A model generated the notes under the pieces. The model saw only the letters and a list, made by a program, of their open reading frames with translations. It was not told the origin of the DNA and made no database searches. DNA of 64,000 nucleotides, from the NCBI RefSeq assembly GCF_000243135.2, contig NC_019903.1, positions 31,001 to 95,000 on the forward strand. The letters run 5' to 3'. This document shows positions 52,857 through 61,785 of this stretch, one piece after another (the stretch's first letter is position 1; each line of letters begins with the position of its first letter). The stretch is from Desulfitobacterium dichloroeliminans LMG P-21439. Its GTDB lineage: Bacteria; Bacillota; Desulfitobacteriia; Desulfitobacteriales; Desulfitobacteriaceae. The position numbers and the translations under genes are program-made.

Positions 52857-54080
52857 ATGAAAGATTTTCATCTGCGTTGGATTAAGCTGGATAATGAGAC
52901 AGAGAGCAAAAAGGCTATGGAAATAATCGGCTCAGACCCAGGAGGGATCGCCCAGATGGCTGGTAAGCCGCTGGGGCGTGCCCTCAAAATTGAAAATGTA
53001 CCTCTGCATGTCGCGCATATCCTAAAGCAGGAAATGCTTTCACTCGGTGGCGATGCAGCTGTCCATCGGAATGTGATTGTCAATAAGATTGAAGCGACAG
53101 ATATGCTGCTGGTCGGGACGGTCAAACAGTTTCGGAAGTTAAGTCAAAAACTGTTAGCTCAGCCCTTTGGCTTAAAAGACTTAGGTAAGACGTTAAGAAG
53201 TCTTCTAGAAGGCTTTGAACCCCCTCAAAAAAGGGTGCTTTCTTGCCGTGGTAAGGAACTGATTCTCGGAGAGCGGACCCTAATCATGGGGATCCTCAAC
53301 CTCACTCCCGATTCTTTTTCCGATGGGGGGAAATACGTCACTTTAGATCAAGCATTAAAACAAGCAGAAATACTGGTGGAGCAGGGTGCGGATATCCTGG
53401 ATATCGGAGCAGAGTCTACTCGCCCAAGCCATGACCCGGTCGGTGCCAAGGAGGAGTGGGAGCGCTTAGAGGCTGTATTAAAGGCTCTCGTGCCACGCCT
53501 TTCTATTCCCATTTCCTTAGATACCTATAAAGCAGAAGTGGCGGAGCGGGCCTTGGATATTGGTGTCCATATCATCAATGATGTCTGGGGATTACAAAGA
53601 GACTCGAGGATGGCTGAGGTAGTAGGGAAGTACCAAGCTCCAGTCGTTGTTATGCATAATCAAGAAGGGGACAGCTACCATCACGTCATCGGAGATATAA
53701 TAGCTTTCTTAAAGAAAAGCATATATCTTGCAGAAGAGCAGGGTTTAAAGGGTGACCAAATCATCATCGATCCGGGAATCGGTGGCTCAGCCTTCGGCAA
53801 GAATCTAGACTTGGATCTCGAGATTATGAGCCGATTAAGTGAATTCCGGTCCCTGGGGCATCCCATTTTGCTGGGGACATCCCGCAAGTCGATGATTGGT
53901 CAGACTCTCAACTTGCCCCTAGATCAACGCCTCGAGGGAACGATTGCGACCAGTGTAGTGGGGGTAGCGGCCGGAGTCGATATTCTTCGGGTCCATGATG
54001 TTTTGCCGAATAAAAGAGCGGTCCAGATGGCCGATGCAATCTATCGGCAAAAGAGAGGAGCGAACTTTGTTGGCGCATGA
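52857..54080 (+). CDS. folP: Dihydropteroate synthase with N-terminal extension
   Basis: 407 aa, about 130 longer than classic FolP. The extension (residues ~1-125, HLRWIKLDNETESKKAMEII, LAQPFGLKDLGKTLRSLLEG) precedes the DHPS barrel: TLIMGILNLTPDSFSDGGKY, DILDIGAESTRP, VVVMHNQEG and the final GTSRKSMIG. It joins p-aminobenzoate to pterin pyrophosphate. Longer forms of this kind occur in Clostridia. The stop overlaps folB; the order folP-folB-folK is typical. Confidence 0.95.
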   Translation: MKDFHLRWIKLDNETESKKAMEIIGSDPGGIAQMAGKPLGRALKIENVPLHVAHILKQEMLSLGGDAAVHRNVIVNKIEATDMLLVGTVKQFRKLSQKLLAQPFGLKDLGKTLRSLLEGFEPPQKRVLSCRGKELILGERTLIMGILNLTPDSFSDGGKYVTLDQALKQAEILVEQGADILDIGAESTRPSHDPVGAKEEWERLEAVLKALVPRLSIPISLDTYKAEVAERALDIGVHIINDVWGLQRDSRMAEVVGKYQAPVVVMHNQEGDSYHHVIGDIIAFLKKSIYLAEEQGLKGDQIIIDPGIGGSAFGKNLDLDLEIMSRLSEFRSLGHPILLGTSRKSMIGQTLNLPLDQRLEGTIATSVVGVAAGVDILRVHDVLPNKRAVQMADAIYRQKRGANFVGA

Positions 54081-54438
54081 TCGAATCGGTTTGCGAGGTT
54101 TAAGGTTTTATGGTTTTCATGGGGTGCTGAATGAAGAGAACAGCTTAGGGCAGGTCTTTATTGTGGATATTGATCTATTTACTGATCTAAGTAAAGCGGG
54201 AAGAAGCGATCAAGTAGAAGATACGATTAATTATGCTGAGGTCTACACCCGAATTAAGACCATTGTCGAAAAAGAAAGGTATCAGTTGATTGAAAAACTA
54301 GCGGAACGGATTGCGGAGGTTATTTTGGCCGGGTTTGTCTGTGAAGGGATTTCGATCACTGTACATAAGCCACAAGCTCCTATACAGGGTATTTTTGATG
54401 ATGCCTTTGTGGAGATTTATCGTGAGAAGAAATCATGA
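54070..54438 (+). CDS. folB: Dihydroneopterin aldolase
   Basis: 122 aa from a TTG at 54070, 9 bp after AGAGGAG. An open frame continues further upstream inside folP, but this start gives the normal FolB length. Motifs: IGLRGLRFYGFHGVLNEEN, VEDTINYAEVYTRI, KLAERIAEVIL, VHKPQAPI. It cleaves dihydroneopterin to 6-hydroxymethyl-dihydropterin. It overlaps folP by 11 bp and folK by 4 bp. Confidence 0.93.
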   Translation: MAHDRIGLRGLRFYGFHGVLNEENSLGQVFIVDIDLFTDLSKAGRSDQVEDTINYAEVYTRIKTIVEKERYQLIEKLAERIAEVILAGFVCEGISITVHKPQAPIQGIFDDAFVEIYREKKS

Positions 54439-54917
54439 AAGCTTACTTAAGTTTGGGTAGCAATCTTGGGGACCGGGGAGATTATTTAGAGAAGAGCTGC
54501 TTAAAGTTGATGGCTCATCCTGATATACAGGTTCTTAAGAAATCCAGCATTTACGAGACGAAGCCTTGGGGGAAAACAGATCAATCCGACTTTTGGAATC
54601 AAGTCCTAGAGATTGAAACCTCTTTGACCCCTTTGGCGCTTTTGGATTATTGTCAAGAAGTGGAGAATTCTTTGGGGAGAGAAAGACTTATACATTGGGG
54701 GCCTCGAACCATTGACATTGACCTATTAAATTATGATAATAAACTATGGGATGATCATCGACTTATTCTCCCACACCCTCGTATGGAACAACGGGAGTTT
54801 GTCCTTGCTCCGTTACGGGAAATTGCACCGGAGCTCGTTTTGCCTTCGGGCCGAAGAGTTACTGAAGTTCGTGGTGATGGAGACGTATGGCGCCTGGGAG
54901 CTGCTGACAATAGTTAA
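54435..54917 (+). CDS. folK: 2-amino-4-hydroxy-6-hydroxymethyldihydropteridine pyrophosphokinase
   Basis: 160 aa. HPPK signatures: AYLSLGSNLGDR, SSIYETKPWGKTDQSDFWNQV, GRERLIHWGPRTIDIDLL and LPHPRMEQREFVLAPL. It supplies the pterin pyrophosphate used by FolP. It is the last gene of folP-folB-folK. No folE is in the window. Confidence 0.96.
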   Translation: MKAYLSLGSNLGDRGDYLEKSCLKLMAHPDIQVLKKSSIYETKPWGKTDQSDFWNQVLEIETSLTPLALLDYCQEVENSLGRERLIHWGPRTIDIDLLNYDNKLWDDHRLILPHPRMEQREFVLAPLREIAPELVLPSGRRVTEVRGDGDVWRLGAADNS

Positions 54918-54956
54918 CTTCAGACAATATCTAAACGGAATTGTACTGTGGAAGGG

Positions 54957-54994
54957 TTGACAGGTTGACAGGGTTTCGGGAATTTGCTTATAGT
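54957..54994 (+). promoter_or_regulatory. Promoter of the DUF2520-panC-panD operon
   Basis: Two TTGACA hexamers sit 8 bp apart (54957, 54965) as part of a GGTTGACA direct repeat. The second pairs with TATAGT (54989-54994) over an 18-bp spacer; predicted start near 55001. Confidence 0.6.
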
Positions 54995-55000
54995 CCATGA

Positions 55001-55110
55001 TTATTTGATAATAAAAGTAAGGCTTTTGAGAATACCGCTTGGATCATTTTGACCGAGACGGCGAAGGAAAGTAGAGTAGGCACCTTCACGTTTGTGGGGT
55101 GCTTTTTATT
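55001..55110 (+). ncRNA. Leader RNA of panC-panD operon (candidate pan-type cis-regulatory RNA)
   Basis: A ~110-nt leader with a bulged stem: CCG-CTTGG pairs with CCGAG-A-CGG (55035-55061 region) leaving a single bulged A, extended by CTTTT / GAAAG. A terminator follows: GCACC (55080-55084) / GGTGC (55098-55102), inner CAC/GTG, then five T. GAAGG (55063-55067) can instead pair with CCTTC (55083-55087), which breaks the terminator. The pan RNA motif of Firmicutes is also a bulged-A stem upstream of pan genes; the match to its consensus is not verified. Confidence 0.6.
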
Positions 55111-55127
55111 TATTGGAGGAGAGGCAG

Positions 55128-56006
55128 ATGAAGTTTGGCATCATCGGAGCAGGAATCGTTGGCACAGCGATAGCTATTCGCTTGGAACAAGCGGGATATC
55201 GTTTGGTTGGGGTACATACACGAAGTGAGAGATCCTACCAACGTTTTTGTCACCATCTTAACTGGGAGAAGCGTCCTTTGCAGGAATGGATTGCTGAAGC
55301 GGATCTTGTTTTCATTACAACTCAAGATGGAATGATTCGGGTCGCCGCCGAGGAGCTAGTCCAAAGAAGCCTCTATAAAGAGGGACAAATCTGGATTCAC
55401 TGCTCGGGGTCTGCGAGCTCCAGAGTGATGCAAGTGAATGGAAATTTGCCAATCAATTATTTATCCCTTCATCCCTTACAAGCCTTTGCAGGGATTGAGC
55501 AAGCGGTGGATCTGATTCCGGGAACACACTTTGGTATCGAGGGTGATAAGGAAGATATCGGTGTTGAGATTGTGACTCACTTGGGAGGAATTCCACATCG
55601 GCTAGACCCTCAGCAAAAGCCCCTATACCATGCCGGGGCAGTGGTTGCTTCTAATTATCTTGTGACCTTAGCAGGTATGGCGGTTCGCTTATTTGAAAAG
55701 GTTGGCATAAATGAAAAGGAAGCCTTGGCAAGCTTGCTCCCCTTAATGAAAGGAGCTATTCAAAACTTAGAGAATGTAGGCCTGCCCCAAGCCCTGACAG
55801 GACCTATTGCCAGAGGGGATGCGGATGTGATTCGAGGGCATCTTGACCAAATGCCAGCCGACATCGATTCGGTGTACCGAGCCTTAGGGCTTTATACCTT
55901 GGAAATAGGACGACGGAAGATGGAAATGACCGGGGGAGCTTATGCTCAAGAGTCGTGGGAAGAGATGAATAGGCTATTTGCCGAACAAGATAAATTACAG
56001 CGCTAG
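55128..56006 (+). CDS. Rossmann-fold DUF2520 protein (ketopantoate-reductase-like)
   Basis: 292 aa from ATG 55128 after GGAGGAGAGG. N-terminal NAD(P)-binding fold with GIIGAGIVGTAIAIRL, and a C-terminal all-helical DUF2520 domain (LYHAGAVVASNYLVTLAGMA, GPIARGDADVI). Distant relative of 6-phosphogluconate dehydrogenase and ketopantoate reductase (PanE). It is the first gene of an operon with panC and panD, in the place where panB is often found, which suggests a role in pantoate synthesis. Activity is inferred. Confidence 0.85.
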   Translation: MKFGIIGAGIVGTAIAIRLEQAGYRLVGVHTRSERSYQRFCHHLNWEKRPLQEWIAEADLVFITTQDGMIRVAAEELVQRSLYKEGQIWIHCSGSASSRVMQVNGNLPINYLSLHPLQAFAGIEQAVDLIPGTHFGIEGDKEDIGVEIVTHLGGIPHRLDPQQKPLYHAGAVVASNYLVTLAGMAVRLFEKVGINEKEALASLLPLMKGAIQNLENVGLPQALTGPIARGDADVIRGHLDQMPADIDSVYRALGLYTLEIGRRKMEMTGGAYAQESWEEMNRLFAEQDKLQR

Positions 56007-56027
56007 TCGGGAAGGGAAGTATGGAAG

Positions 56028-56876
56028 ATGATAATCTGCAAACTCATTTCGGAGGTTCGACAAATCGTTAAAGACCAACGGGCCAACGGAAGAAGCATCG
56101 CCTTAGTGCCTACGATGGGATTTTTGCATCAAGGGCATTTAACCCTAGTAGAGGAAGCGAAGAAAAGCGGGGCCTTCGTGGTGATGAGCATTTTTGTGAA
56201 CCCCTTACAGTTTGGCCCTAATGAGGATTTTGCCCGGTACCCGCGGGATTTGGAGCAAGATGCTCAAAAGGCAGCAGGCGCAGGGGTTGATATGATATTC
56301 AACCCTGAAGTTGACGAGATGTACCCCACGAGAAACCTAACCTATGTGGAGGTTGGTGAGCTGGGAGATACCCTTTGCGGCGCTTCTCGTCCAGGACATT
56401 TTCGAGGAGTGACTACAGTGGTCAGCAAGCTATTACATTGTGTTCAACCCGATCGGGCTTATTTTGGTCAGAAGGATTATCAGCAGTACCTGATTGTACG
56501 TCAAATGGTTCAGGATTTGAATTTCCCCTTGGAAGTGATTGCGGTACCTATTGTCAGAGAAGAAGATGGGCTGGCCATGAGTTCGAGGAATGTCTACTTG
56601 ACTCCGGAACAGAGGACAGAAGCGTTGGTGCTCCAGCGGAGCTTGACAGAAGCAGAAAAGTGGGTGCACCAGGGGGAGCGGAGTGCTCAGGTTATCGCCG
56701 AGCAGATTAAAGCCAAGATAACGAATGAAACATCTGGAGAAGTGGATTATGTCGAGATTCGTTCGGCAGATGATTTAAGTGCTCTAGCAACACTCCAAGG
56801 AAAGGTTCTGATTGCTTTAGCCGTGCGTTTTGGTTCTACGCGCTTGATCGATAATAAGGTTTTGGAGGGGTTATAA
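56028..56876 (+). CDS. panC: Pantothenate synthetase
   Basis: 282 aa. ALVPTMGFLHQGHLTLVEEA (HxGH-type nucleotide site), VNPLQFGPNEDFARYPRD, GQKDYQQY and the KMSKS-like AMSSRNVYL. It condenses pantoate and beta-alanine. It ends directly against panD (stop and start are adjacent). No panB occurs in the window. Confidence 0.97.
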   Translation: MIICKLISEVRQIVKDQRANGRSIALVPTMGFLHQGHLTLVEEAKKSGAFVVMSIFVNPLQFGPNEDFARYPRDLEQDAQKAAGAGVDMIFNPEVDEMYPTRNLTYVEVGELGDTLCGASRPGHFRGVTTVVSKLLHCVQPDRAYFGQKDYQQYLIVRQMVQDLNFPLEVIAVPIVREEDGLAMSSRNVYLTPEQRTEALVLQRSLTEAEKWVHQGERSAQVIAEQIKAKITNETSGEVDYVEIRSADDLSALATLQGKVLIALAVRFGSTRLIDNKVLEGL

Positions 56877-57260
56877 ATGTTCCGTACAATGATGAAATCC
56901 AAGATTCATCGGGCCACAGTTACAGAAGCTAATCTAAAGTATGTGGGTAGCATTACTATTGATGAGGAGTTACTCGAGGCTGCAGATATTTTGCCTAATG
57001 AAAAGGTGCAGGTTGTTAACAATAACAATGGGTCTCGACTGGAGACCTATGTTATTCCAGGAGCACGAGGAGGGCGTAAGATCTGTCTCAACGGCGCGGC
57101 AGCTCGCTTAGTACAAGTGGGGGATGAAGTCATTATAATTTCCTATGGCATTTTCACTGATGAAGCTGCGAAGAGCTATCTGCCAAAGGTTATTTTTGTC
57201 GATGAGAATAATGACCCGGTCAAGATTGCCCACGAAGAGATTCATGGCAGTGAGACTTAA
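56877..57260 (+). CDS. panD: Aspartate 1-decarboxylase
   Basis: 127 aa. The self-cleavage site is GS in [12 protein letters not shown], which leaves the pyruvoyl group on Ser25. It supplies beta-alanine to PanC. The proenzyme length is typical. GGAGGGGTTATAA precedes the ATG. Confidence 0.97.
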   Translation: MFRTMMKSKIHRATVTEANLKYVGSITIDEELLEAADILPNEKVQVVNNNNGSRLETYVIPGARGGRKICLNGAAARLVQVGDEVIIISYGIFTDEAAKSYLPKVIFVDENNDPVKIAHEEIHGSET

Positions 57261-57457
57261 GTAGGTCTTGGGTCTAGGCCCGAATCTGGATTTTTTATTA
57301 TCCCTAGGATGACATAATGGCAAGTTGTTTCATGAAAGTGGAATGATTACTACAAGGTTAGAGATTAGTGTTAAAGTTTTCAGTTTTGTATTTGAACTTA
57401 GTATTATAATAGAAAACAGAGAATAAAGGGATAATTTGGCTGGGCAGGGGGATAAAT

Positions 57458-59077
57458 ATGAGACGATTTTTAGTGCCGTGGCACTTGGAGGAAGTACGCG
57501 TGCATTCCACCGGGGTATTGGTTCTGGGGAGCGGAATCGCTGGCTTATATACGGCACTTAAGGCAAGTGAGCATTTTGATGTGACGGTATTAACCAAGAA
57601 GGGCCTTCCGGAAAGCAATACCAAGCATGCTCAAGGGGGAATTGCGGTAGCTCTGGAGGAGGAGGATTCCCCATCTTTGCACTATGAGGATACCTTGTAT
57701 GCCGGAGCTGGATTGTGTGAAGCCGATGCTGTACGAGCTTTAGTTGAAGACGGTCCGCTACGGGTTGAGGAATTGATTCGCATGGGGGCTCATTTCGATC
57801 AAAAGAACGGTCGGTTGAACTTCACCCGAGAAGCGGCCCATAGTCGGCGGAGGATTCTCCATGCCAATGGTGATGCAACAGGGGAAGAAATCGAAAAGGC
57901 CTTGGTAGCTCAAACCCTTGGCCGAGAGCGAATCCTCGTAAGGGAAGAGCAATTTTTTCTGGATCTCTTAAAAAATAGTCAAGGTGAAGTTATTGGCGCC
58001 TTGAGTCTAAACGGTAAGAATCACAAGTTGGAGATCTATTTAGCTAAAGCAGTAGTCTTAGCCACGGGTGGCCTAGGGCAACTTTATTGTTATACTACAA
58101 ATCCGGGGGTAGCGACGGGCGACGGTATGGCGGCGGCTTATCGGGCGGGAGCACAAATGATGGATATGGAATTTGTGCAATTCCATCCCACTGCTCTTTT
58201 CATACCTGGAGCAAAGCGCTTTTTGATTTCTGAAGCCGTACGCGGAGAAGGAGCTCATCTTGTGAACGCTCATGGGGAGCGGTTTATGGAGGATGTACCA
58301 GGTAAGGAATTAGCTCCTCGGGATGTGGTGGCTCGGGCGATTTGGCGAGAACGAGCTAAGGGTCAGGTGTTCTTAGATTTTCGCCCTATTGGACTGGAAA
58401 AGGTGACTCAACGGTTCCCTTTAATCTACCAGACTTGCCTAGATTATGGGATAAATGTGTTAGAGGATCTGCTTCCTGTAGCTCCCGCCGCTCACTATAT
58501 GATGGGCGGGGTCCGTACAGATCAACAGGGTAGGACAAGCCTCCCTTATCTGTATGCCTGTGGTGAGTGTGCCTGCAATGGGGTGCATGGGGCTAATCGC
58601 TTGGCCAGTAACTCCTTGCTGGATGGGCTGGTCTTTGGCGCACGCATCGTCGAGGATATTGTGAAGAGGGCTCAATCTTCTACTCATCCCAGTCCTCAAG
58701 TAAGGGATGTTGTCATGGATCCAGAAGATGGGTTGGAGTCTCACTCTAAGGCTCATGTTGAGCGAGAGAACCTCCAAGAAGTCATGTGGGAGTATGTTGG
58801 TATCATCCGGGAGAAGGAAGGCCTAGAGAAGGCTATTAACCTTCTTGACCAATGGGATAGCACCTTTCACCCGGGGAGGGAAATCGAAGAATTAGAGATT
58901 AAAAATCTCTTAGCTGTAGGAGTCTGTGTTGCTCGGGCCGCGGTGGCCCGTCAAGAAAGCCGGGGGGGCCATTATCGTTCAGATTATCCTGAAGGCTATG
59001 CCCATACTATCAACCATTCCATTCAAATAAGGGGGATTAACGATGTTGGCAGCATTCCAGTATCAAGAGCTGATTGA
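57458..59077 (+). CDS. nadB: L-aspartate oxidase
   Basis: 539 aa flavoprotein. FAD site VLVLGSGIAGLYTALKA, the loop HAQGGIAVALEEEDSP, the active-site HPTALF and SLLDGLVFGARI. It makes iminoaspartate, normally for NadA. An N-terminal extension of about 18 residues precedes the FAD strand. It is followed, with a 35-bp overlap, by nadC. nadA, usually next to it, is absent here. A TATAAT at 57405 lies upstream, without a well-spaced -35. Confidence 0.96.
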   Translation: MRRFLVPWHLEEVRVHSTGVLVLGSGIAGLYTALKASEHFDVTVLTKKGLPESNTKHAQGGIAVALEEEDSPSLHYEDTLYAGAGLCEADAVRALVEDGPLRVEELIRMGAHFDQKNGRLNFTREAAHSRRRILHANGDATGEEIEKALVAQTLGRERILVREEQFFLDLLKNSQGEVIGALSLNGKNHKLEIYLAKAVVLATGGLGQLYCYTTNPGVATGDGMAAAYRAGAQMMDMEFVQFHPTALFIPGAKRFLISEAVRGEGAHLVNAHGERFMEDVPGKELAPRDVVARAIWRERAKGQVFLDFRPIGLEKVTQRFPLIYQTCLDYGINVLEDLLPVAPAAHYMMGGVRTDQQGRTSLPYLYACGECACNGVHGANRLASNSLLDGLVFGARIVEDIVKRAQSSTHPSPQVRDVVMDPEDGLESHSKAHVERENLQEVMWEYVGIIREKEGLEKAINLLDQWDSTFHPGREIEELEIKNLLAVGVCVARAAVARQESRGGHYRSDYPEGYAHTINHSIQIRGINDVGSIPVSRAD

Positions 59078-59927
59078 ACAGGCCTTACAGGAGGATTTAG
59101 GGACAGGGGATTTAAGTGCAGCTATTTTTCCCAAAACGGCATGGACTCGGGCTAAGATATATGCTAAACAAAAAGGCGTCCTTTGCGGTCTAGAAGTGAC
59201 GAAGCAAATCTTCAAAACCGTGGATGCGCAATTAGATGTCAAAATTCTCGCCAAGGATGGAGAAAAAATCGAGCGGGGGACCGTTGTTATTGAGATTACC
59301 GGTCCGGTAAGATCTATTCTCAGTGCGGAGCGTACCGCCTTAAACTTTCTACAGCATCTTTCGGGTGTGGCTTCGGCTACCTATCAAGCTGTGAAGGAAT
59401 GTGAAGGACTCCCTACTCGGATTACAGATACCAGAAAAACCCTACCGGGTTTACGAATGTTGCAAAAGTACGCTGTGCGGATGGGCGGTGGACAGAACCA
59501 TCGTTTTGGCCTTTATGATGCCGTCATGCTTAAGGATAATCATATTGCGGCAGCCGGAGGAATTCGACCGGCAGTAGAAGCGGCTCGGCACCAGATTGGA
59601 CATATGGTGAAGATTGAAGTGGAATGTGAGACCCTCCAGCAGGTGGAGGAAGCTGTAGCTTCGGGAGCTGAGGTCATTATGTTGGATAATATGAATCTGG
59701 AGGAAATGCACAAGGCGGTTAATATAGTTAATGGTCGGGCTATTCTGGAAGCCTCCGGTGGCATCAAGAAGGGCTCCGTACGAGCAGTAGCCGAAACCGG
59801 GGTGGATGTAATCTCCATCGGGGCTATTACCCACTCTGTCAAAGCGCTGGACTTTTCCTTAGATATCGGTGATATCAAAGCTCAGACGAAGGAACGCTGG
59901 GAAAATGGAGAGAATTGTGCGAAATAA
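59043..59927 (+). CDS. nadC: Nicotinate-nucleotide pyrophosphorylase
   Basis: 294 aa. LQEDLGTGDLSAAIF, then ERTALNFLQHLSGVASAT, DTRKTLPGLRMLQKYAVRMGG, in part, HRFGLYDAVMLKDNH and EASGGIKKGSVRAVAETGVD. It converts quinolinate and PRPP to NaMN. It overlaps nadB at its start and birA at its end, which ties the three into one operon. Confidence 0.97.
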   Translation: MLAAFQYQELIEQALQEDLGTGDLSAAIFPKTAWTRAKIYAKQKGVLCGLEVTKQIFKTVDAQLDVKILAKDGEKIERGTVVIEITGPVRSILSAERTALNFLQHLSGVASATYQAVKECEGLPTRITDTRKTLPGLRMLQKYAVRMGGGQNHRFGLYDAVMLKDNHIAAAGGIRPAVEAARHQIGHMVKIEVECETLQQVEEAVASGAEVIMLDNMNLEEMHKAVNIVNGRAILEASGGIKKGSVRAVAETGVDVISIGAITHSVKALDFSLDIGDIKAQTKERWENGENCAK

Positions 59928-60897
59928 GATTTTGGACCTATTGAAGCATCAGCAAGGTGAATATGTTTCGGGAGAGAGCATTAGCGATACTCTCAACATC
60001 ACTCGGGCAGCTGTCTGGAAGCAGATTCAAGGGTTGAAGGAAGCGGGGTATGACATAGAGGGTCAAACCAGGCGGGGGTATCGACTCTTGAAGACTCCTT
60101 CGGCCCTGGATGAATGGGCCTTGCAGCAAGACCTCAGAACAGAGGCCTTAGGGAGGCGACTCCTTCTTTTTGAAGAGTTACCTTCTACTAACGACTGGCT
60201 CAAGAGTCTCGCTTTGCAAGATGCGGAGCATGGTACAGTGGTTATCGCGAAGCGTCAGAATTTTGGTCATGGACGGATGCAGCGCCTGTGGGAATCTCCG
60301 CAGGGAGGCGTTTGGCTGAGCATTTTACTAAAACCCAGACTGAGCTTAGCTGATGCTGCTAAGCTAACCTTGAGTACCGGGGTCGCCTTAGCTCAAACCT
60401 TTAAGGAGCTTTATGGATTAGAAGTGGGAATTAAATGGCCCAATGATCTGGTTTATGAAGGGAAAAAGATTGCCGGAATTCTTGGGGAAGTCGCCGGCGA
60501 GTGGAATGCGGTGCAAAGTCTCATTTTGGGGGTTGGAGTGAACGCCAATTTCCCCTTGCAACAGCTTAGCCCTGAGCTAGCCGCGACGACGCTACTGGAA
60601 ATAGTGGGGCAGGAGGTCAATCTCAATGGGTTGGCGGCCACCTTTCTTTACAATCTGGAAAAGGAAACTCATTCTTTAGAACAGGGCGATCTTCAGGGCC
60701 TTATCCGACGTTGGACCTCTTTTGCTGTAGGCATCAACCAACCAGTCCGCATTGACAGAGCTGGGACTGTCTATACAGGAGTTTTTAAGGGGATTCGCGA
60801 GAATGGCGAGCTCATCCTTAGCCATGAGGGCCGGGAAATGGCTTTTTCTTCGGGGGAAGTGACCCTAAGAGCGGAGGGACAGTATAGTCCTAATTAA
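59905..60897 (+). CDS. birA: Bifunctional biotin ligase / biotin operon repressor BirA
   Basis: 330 aa. N-terminal winged helix (VSGESISDTLNITRAAVWKQ), catalytic domain with GHGRMQRLWESPQGGVWLS, in part, and IKWPNDLVYEGKKIAGIL, then the C-terminal SH3-like domain. The HTH means it may also repress biotin genes; none lie in this window. ATG 59905 or GTG 59917 (GGAGAG 6 bp upstream) could be the start. It overlaps nadC by 23 bp. Confidence 0.94.
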   Translation: MERIVRNKILDLLKHQQGEYVSGESISDTLNITRAAVWKQIQGLKEAGYDIEGQTRRGYRLLKTPSALDEWALQQDLRTEALGRRLLLFEELPSTNDWLKSLALQDAEHGTVVIAKRQNFGHGRMQRLWESPQGGVWLSILLKPRLSLADAAKLTLSTGVALAQTFKELYGLEVGIKWPNDLVYEGKKIAGILGEVAGEWNAVQSLILGVGVNANFPLQQLSPELAATTLLEIVGQEVNLNGLAATFLYNLEKETHSLEQGDLQGLIRRWTSFAVGINQPVRIDRAGTVYTGVFKGIRENGELILSHEGREMAFSSGEVTLRAEGQYSPN

Positions 60898-60990
60898 CAA
60901 GCTCGTAGGAATAGTTTGAGGTCCCTTCAATTGAAGTGAATTCAGCGGTGTAGTCGTCTGGAATAAGATTTTATTTTAAGGAGAATGACG

Positions 60991-61767
60991 ATGATTCTAG
61001 TGTTTGACGTAGGAAACACAAATATTGTTTTGGGAGTATACGATCAGAAAGAGCTCATTCATCATTGGCGCATTTCCACAGATAAATCCCGAACAGTGGA
61101 TGAGTATGCAGTCATCATTAGAAACCTTTTTGATCTTAATGGGCTAAATCTCTCACAGATTAAAGCGGTTGTAATGTCTTCCGTCGTCCCTCCGGTGATG
61201 CCGACGCTGGAGTCTCTGGCACGGAAATACTTCAGTGTGGAACCCTTGGTGATTGGACCCGGAGTAAAGACAGGTATGCCAATCGTTTACGATAATCCTC
61301 GAGAAGTCGGGGCGGACCGAATAGTTAATGCCGTTGCAGCCTACCATAAATACGGTGGCCCTTTGGTTATTGTCGATTTTGGTACCGCGACAACCTTCTG
61401 CGCTATTTCTAGGCGGGGTGAGTATTTGGGCGGCGCTATTGCTCCTGGAATAGGTATCTCCACTGAAGCCTTGTTTCAACGAGCATCGAAGCTTCCCCGA
61501 ATTGAGATTCTAAGGCCCAAAAATGTCATTGCTAAGAATACGGTAGCGGGAATGCAGTCGGGTATTTATTATGGTTATACCGGCCAGGTCGATCGTGTCG
61601 TGGCCCTCATGAAAGAAGAGTTAGGGCCTGATACACGAGTCATCGCTACGGGAGGTTTGGCGGAATTAATCAAGGAGGATTCAGAGGAAATTGAGCAAGT
61701 CGATCCCTTCTTGACCCTGGAGGGTTTACTGTTAATCTACGAAAAGAATTTTAATCAACTTCCCTGA
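60991..61767 (+). CDS. coaX: Type III pantothenate kinase
   Basis: 258 aa from ATG 60991, 7 bp after AAGGAG; the ATG at 60985 is too close to the site. [50 protein letters not shown] and [11 protein letters not shown] are diagnostic. First committed step of CoA synthesis, feeding on the product of the panCD unit 4 kb upstream. Confidence 0.96.
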   Translation: MILVFDVGNTNIVLGVYDQKELIHHWRISTDKSRTVDEYAVIIRNLFDLNGLNLSQIKAVVMSSVVPPVMPTLESLARKYFSVEPLVIGPGVKTGMPIVYDNPREVGADRIVNAVAAYHKYGGPLVIVDFGTATTFCAISRRGEYLGGAIAPGIGISTEALFQRASKLPRIEILRPKNVIAKNTVAGMQSGIYYGYTGQVDRVVALMKEELGPDTRVIATGGLAELIKEDSEEIEQVDPFLTLEGLLLIYEKNFNQLP

Positions 61768-61785
61768 TAGGTGGATTGGAGAACT

